From Bacteroidota bacterium (GTDB lineage Bacteria > Bacteroidota > Bacteroidia > Bacteroidales > UBA1556), in the NCBI GenBank assembly GCA_003648395.1, contig QMPB01000039.1, positions 1 to 15,201 on the forward strand: DNA of 15,201 nucleotides. The letters are read 5' to 3'. Positions 13,690 through 15,201 of the stretch are shown in pieces; the stretch's first letter is position 1; each line of letters begins with the position of its first letter. The notes under the pieces were generated by a model, which worked only from the letters and a program-made list of their open reading frames with translations, was not told the DNA's origin and did no database searches. The translations under genes and the position numbers were made by a program.

Positions 13690-14458
13690 AATAAAAACAC
13701 AGCCAGAAATAGGAATAATACTAGGCTCTGGACTAGGAAATTTAGGAAATCAAATAGAGGTAGAAGTAGCAATCCCTTATGGCGAAATCCCTAACTTCCC
13801 TGTGTCAACAGTAAAAGGGCATAGCGGACAACTTATATTTGGTAAGCTTGGAGGAAAGAATGTTATTGCACTACAAGGAAGATTTCATTATTATGAAGGT
13901 TATAGTATGCAAGAAGTAACTTTCCCTGTGCGTATAATGCAAGCCTTTAAAGTTGAACTTCTTATAATCTCTAATGCTGCTGGCGGAATGAATCCTGATT
14001 TTAAGGTTGGCGATATAATGCTTATCAACGATCATATAAATATGTTTCCCGATAGCCCTCTAATGGGACCTAATGATGATAGACTGGGCGTTCGTTTTCC
14101 TGATATGAGCGAAGTTTATAGCAAAGAGCTTATTATAAAGGCTCATAAAATTGCTAAGGCAAATAATATTTTTCTACATGAAGGTGTTTATGCTGGCACT
14201 TCAGGGCCAACTTTTGAAACCCCTGCCGAATATAAATATTTTAGAGCTGCAGGTGGCGATACAGTAGGAATGAGCACTGTGCCAGAGGCAATAGTTGCTC
14301 GCCATGCAGGTATTCCATGCTTTGGCACTTCTATAGTTACCGATTTGGGTATTGCCAATCAGGTAGAAAAAGTATCGCATGATGAAGTGCTTATTGCTGC
14401 TAAAGCTGCTGAGCCTAAACTTACTACTATTATTACAGAATTGCTTAAGAGCTTGTAA
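13646..14458 (+). CDS. Purine nucleoside phosphorylase (trimeric PNP-I type)
   Basis: The enzyme splits purine nucleosides with phosphate into base and (deoxy)ribose-1-phosphate for salvage. The 270-residue sequence shows the trimeric PNP motifs: GSGLG (27-31) with the phosphate-binding Ser, GHSG (58-61), GRFHYYEG (78-85), NAAGG (110-114), the base-binding E191 in SGPTFETPAEY, GMSTVPE (208-214) and the ribose-binding H245 (VSHDEV). The residue aligned with human Asn243 is Asp233 (SIVTDLG), so selectivity for 6-oxopurines over adenosine may differ. The ATG at 13646 lies 44 nt inside lpxK; the N-terminus MYEKIQETTAYLKTRI is family-like, so this start is believed despite the overlap. No terminator is evident after the stop. 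Confidence 0.94.
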   Translation: MYEKIQETTAYLKTRIKTQPEIGIILGSGLGNLGNQIEVEVAIPYGEIPNFPVSTVKGHSGQLIFGKLGGKNVIALQGRFHYYEGYSMQEVTFPVRIMQAFKVELLIISNAAGGMNPDFKVGDIMLINDHINMFPDSPLMGPNDDRLGVRFPDMSEVYSKELIIKAHKIAKANNIFLHEGVYAGTSGPTFETPAEYKYFRAAGGDTVGMSTVPEAIVARHAGIPCFGTSIVTDLGIANQVEKVSHDEVLIAAKAAEPKLTTIITELLKSL

Positions 14459-14580
14459 AAAGGGCTTTTATGAATAAATATTTATTATCTCTTATGGTGT
14501 ATATTTAATGGATTGCTATTATATTTACTCGTTGTGTCTATTGAAAAAATAGACTAATAAAAAACGAAATACTTATCTAA
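14459..14580 (+). other. Non-coding stretch after PNP with two small inverted repeats
   Basis: It holds a perfect 14-bp palindrome AATAAATATTTATT (14474-14487 region) and a 7-bp hairpin GTCTATT (14536-14542) / AATAGAC (14548-14554) with a GAAAA loop. Neither is followed by a T-run, so no proper terminator is seen. It leads into the decayed region. Confidence 0.4.
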
Positions 14581-14876
14581 ATGAAAACCAAAACAGAAGA
14601 AGATTTTAAAAACCCCTCAGATGCCACACGAATACTACAGTGGCGCTGGTGCGCGTTCCAATAATTATCGGAATTATCGCATTCCATCATTATAACAGCT
14701 CACAAAAAACCATTAAAATGCACTTTTAGGGCGTTATTTCTGTTTTTATTGGGATTAATGCCGTCTGCCGGTTTTTAAAAAGGATAAATGAGATTATTGA
14801 ATTAGTCATAAAAGAATCTTATAAGAATGTGACGGGTCTTACAATTCATCAAGGTAATAATACATTTATTTTTTAA
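14581..14876 (+). pseudogene. Decayed small ORF with two hydrophobic segments
   Basis: A short ORF starts at ATG 14581 (MKTKTEEDFKNPSDATRILQ) and stops after 27 codons at 14662-14664. An overlapping frame is open from 14610 to 14726 (containing VALVRVPIIIGIIAFHHY), hits TAG at 14727-14729, and is open again from 14730 to 14873 (GVISVFIGINAVCRFL, then KRINEIIELVIKESYKNVT). Joining the first ORF to the second by a frameshift near 14640 and reading through the TAG would give a protein of about 98 residues with two membrane segments. This looks like a small membrane-protein gene broken by a frameshift and a nonsense change, but I do not recognise its family. It may be plain non-coding DNA that is open by chance. 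Confidence 0.35.
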
Positions 14877-15115
14877 ATTCTTCGATACCCTAAGTGACTC
14901 AAATGAAAAGGGTAGAAGTAGAGTTATCAGCCCCTTCCTCATCACAAATTGCTGTATTTGATTTAACTGGTAAAATGATTTACCTAAAAGATTATACAAA
15001 TCAAGATCGAATATATGAGAGCTATAATTTCAATAGTTTAAATCAAGGTTATTATATTATGGTGATAAGAACTCTTAATGAAACTAGGACTTTTAAAATT
15101 GCTGTGGTTCGGTAG
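14877..15115 (+). pseudogene. Frame-broken T9SS type A C-terminal sorting domain remnant
   Basis: From 14894 (GTG) to TAG 15113-15115 there is an open frame encoding VEVELSAPSSSQIAVFDLTG, followed by KMIYLKDY, SLNQGYYIMVIR and KIAVVR. This is a clear T9SS sorting tail (Por_Secre_tail), with the F-D-L-T-G-K turn and final basic strand. The conserved N-terminal part is out of frame: YP is read at 14886-14891, then SDSNEK at 14893-14910 in another frame, then an extra G at 14911 restores the VEVELS frame. About five bases coding for the NP of Y-P-N-P seem lost. No cargo domain or signal peptide precedes it, so it is the end of a decayed secreted-protein gene, possibly a relic of a deletion or recombination. 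Confidence 0.6.
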
Positions 15116-15201
15116 GGTTTATGAAGTATTGAGTTTTTTGTAATAGAAAAAGGACTGCCTGCCTATATTCAACTAATAAATTACAAATTATGCTCTAAAA
15201 T

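Noticed and set aside
14536..14554. Hairpin GTCTATT/AATAGAC as the PNP terminator
   Set aside because: No T-run follows on the plus strand and it is almost 80 nt past the stop.

Overview
The window is ordinary chromosomal DNA of a Bacteroidota (Bacteroidetes) bacterium, probably a member of Bacteroidales/Marinilabiliales or a relative. The support is its AT-rich composition, a type IX secretion (T9SS) theme (a C-terminal cargo domain, a PorV/PorQ-like barrel and a decayed T9SS sorting tail), phylum-specific families (DUF3822, a DUF4136 lipoprotein), absence of clear Shine-Dalgarno sites, and several TAnnTTTG motifs of the Bacteroidetes -7 type. I see no rRNA, tRNA, insertion sequence, CRISPR array or phage gene.

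Layout. (1) 1-1656, plus: the 3' end of a large secreted protein, then a PorV/PorQ-like outer-membrane barrel, separated by a strong hairpin. (2) 1657-2799, plus: greA and a HIT-family gene in one operon behind a 260-nt, unusually structured leader, closed by a terminator. (3) 5029-2914, minus: a flippase-like membrane protein overlapping a family-2 glycosyltransferase, likely a cell-envelope glycolipid pair, divergent from ruvC (5059-5613, plus). (4) 6576-5635, minus: a 2-hydroxyacid (phosphoglycerate-like) dehydrogenase, convergent with ruvC; a small tandem repeat covers its stop. (5) 8128-6649, minus: a DUF4136 lipoprotein and an outer-membrane barrel, closed by a terminator whose T-tract overlaps the next promoter. 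(6) 10235-8264, minus: a membrane-anchored pilin-like protein of unknown function, DUF3822 and rsmD, tightly packed. (7) 12398-10398, minus: a secreted M28 metallopeptidase and rsmI. (8) 12652-14458, plus: lpxK overlapping a purine nucleoside phosphorylase by 44 nt. (9) 14459-15201: no intact gene; it holds a decayed small membrane ORF and a frame-broken T9SS sorting domain.

Functionally the genes are housekeeping and envelope genes: transcript elongation (GreA), recombination (RuvC), 16S rRNA methylation (RsmD, RsmI), lipid A synthesis (LpxK), purine salvage (PNP), envelope glycosylation and lipid handling, and outer-membrane/secretion components. No clear new multi-gene system is visible. 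The most interesting signals are the structured RNA leader of greA, the 17-pair helix between the two T9SS-related genes, the PNP residue change at the purine-selectivity position, the pilin-like/DUF3822 pair, and the T9SS gene remnant at the right end.
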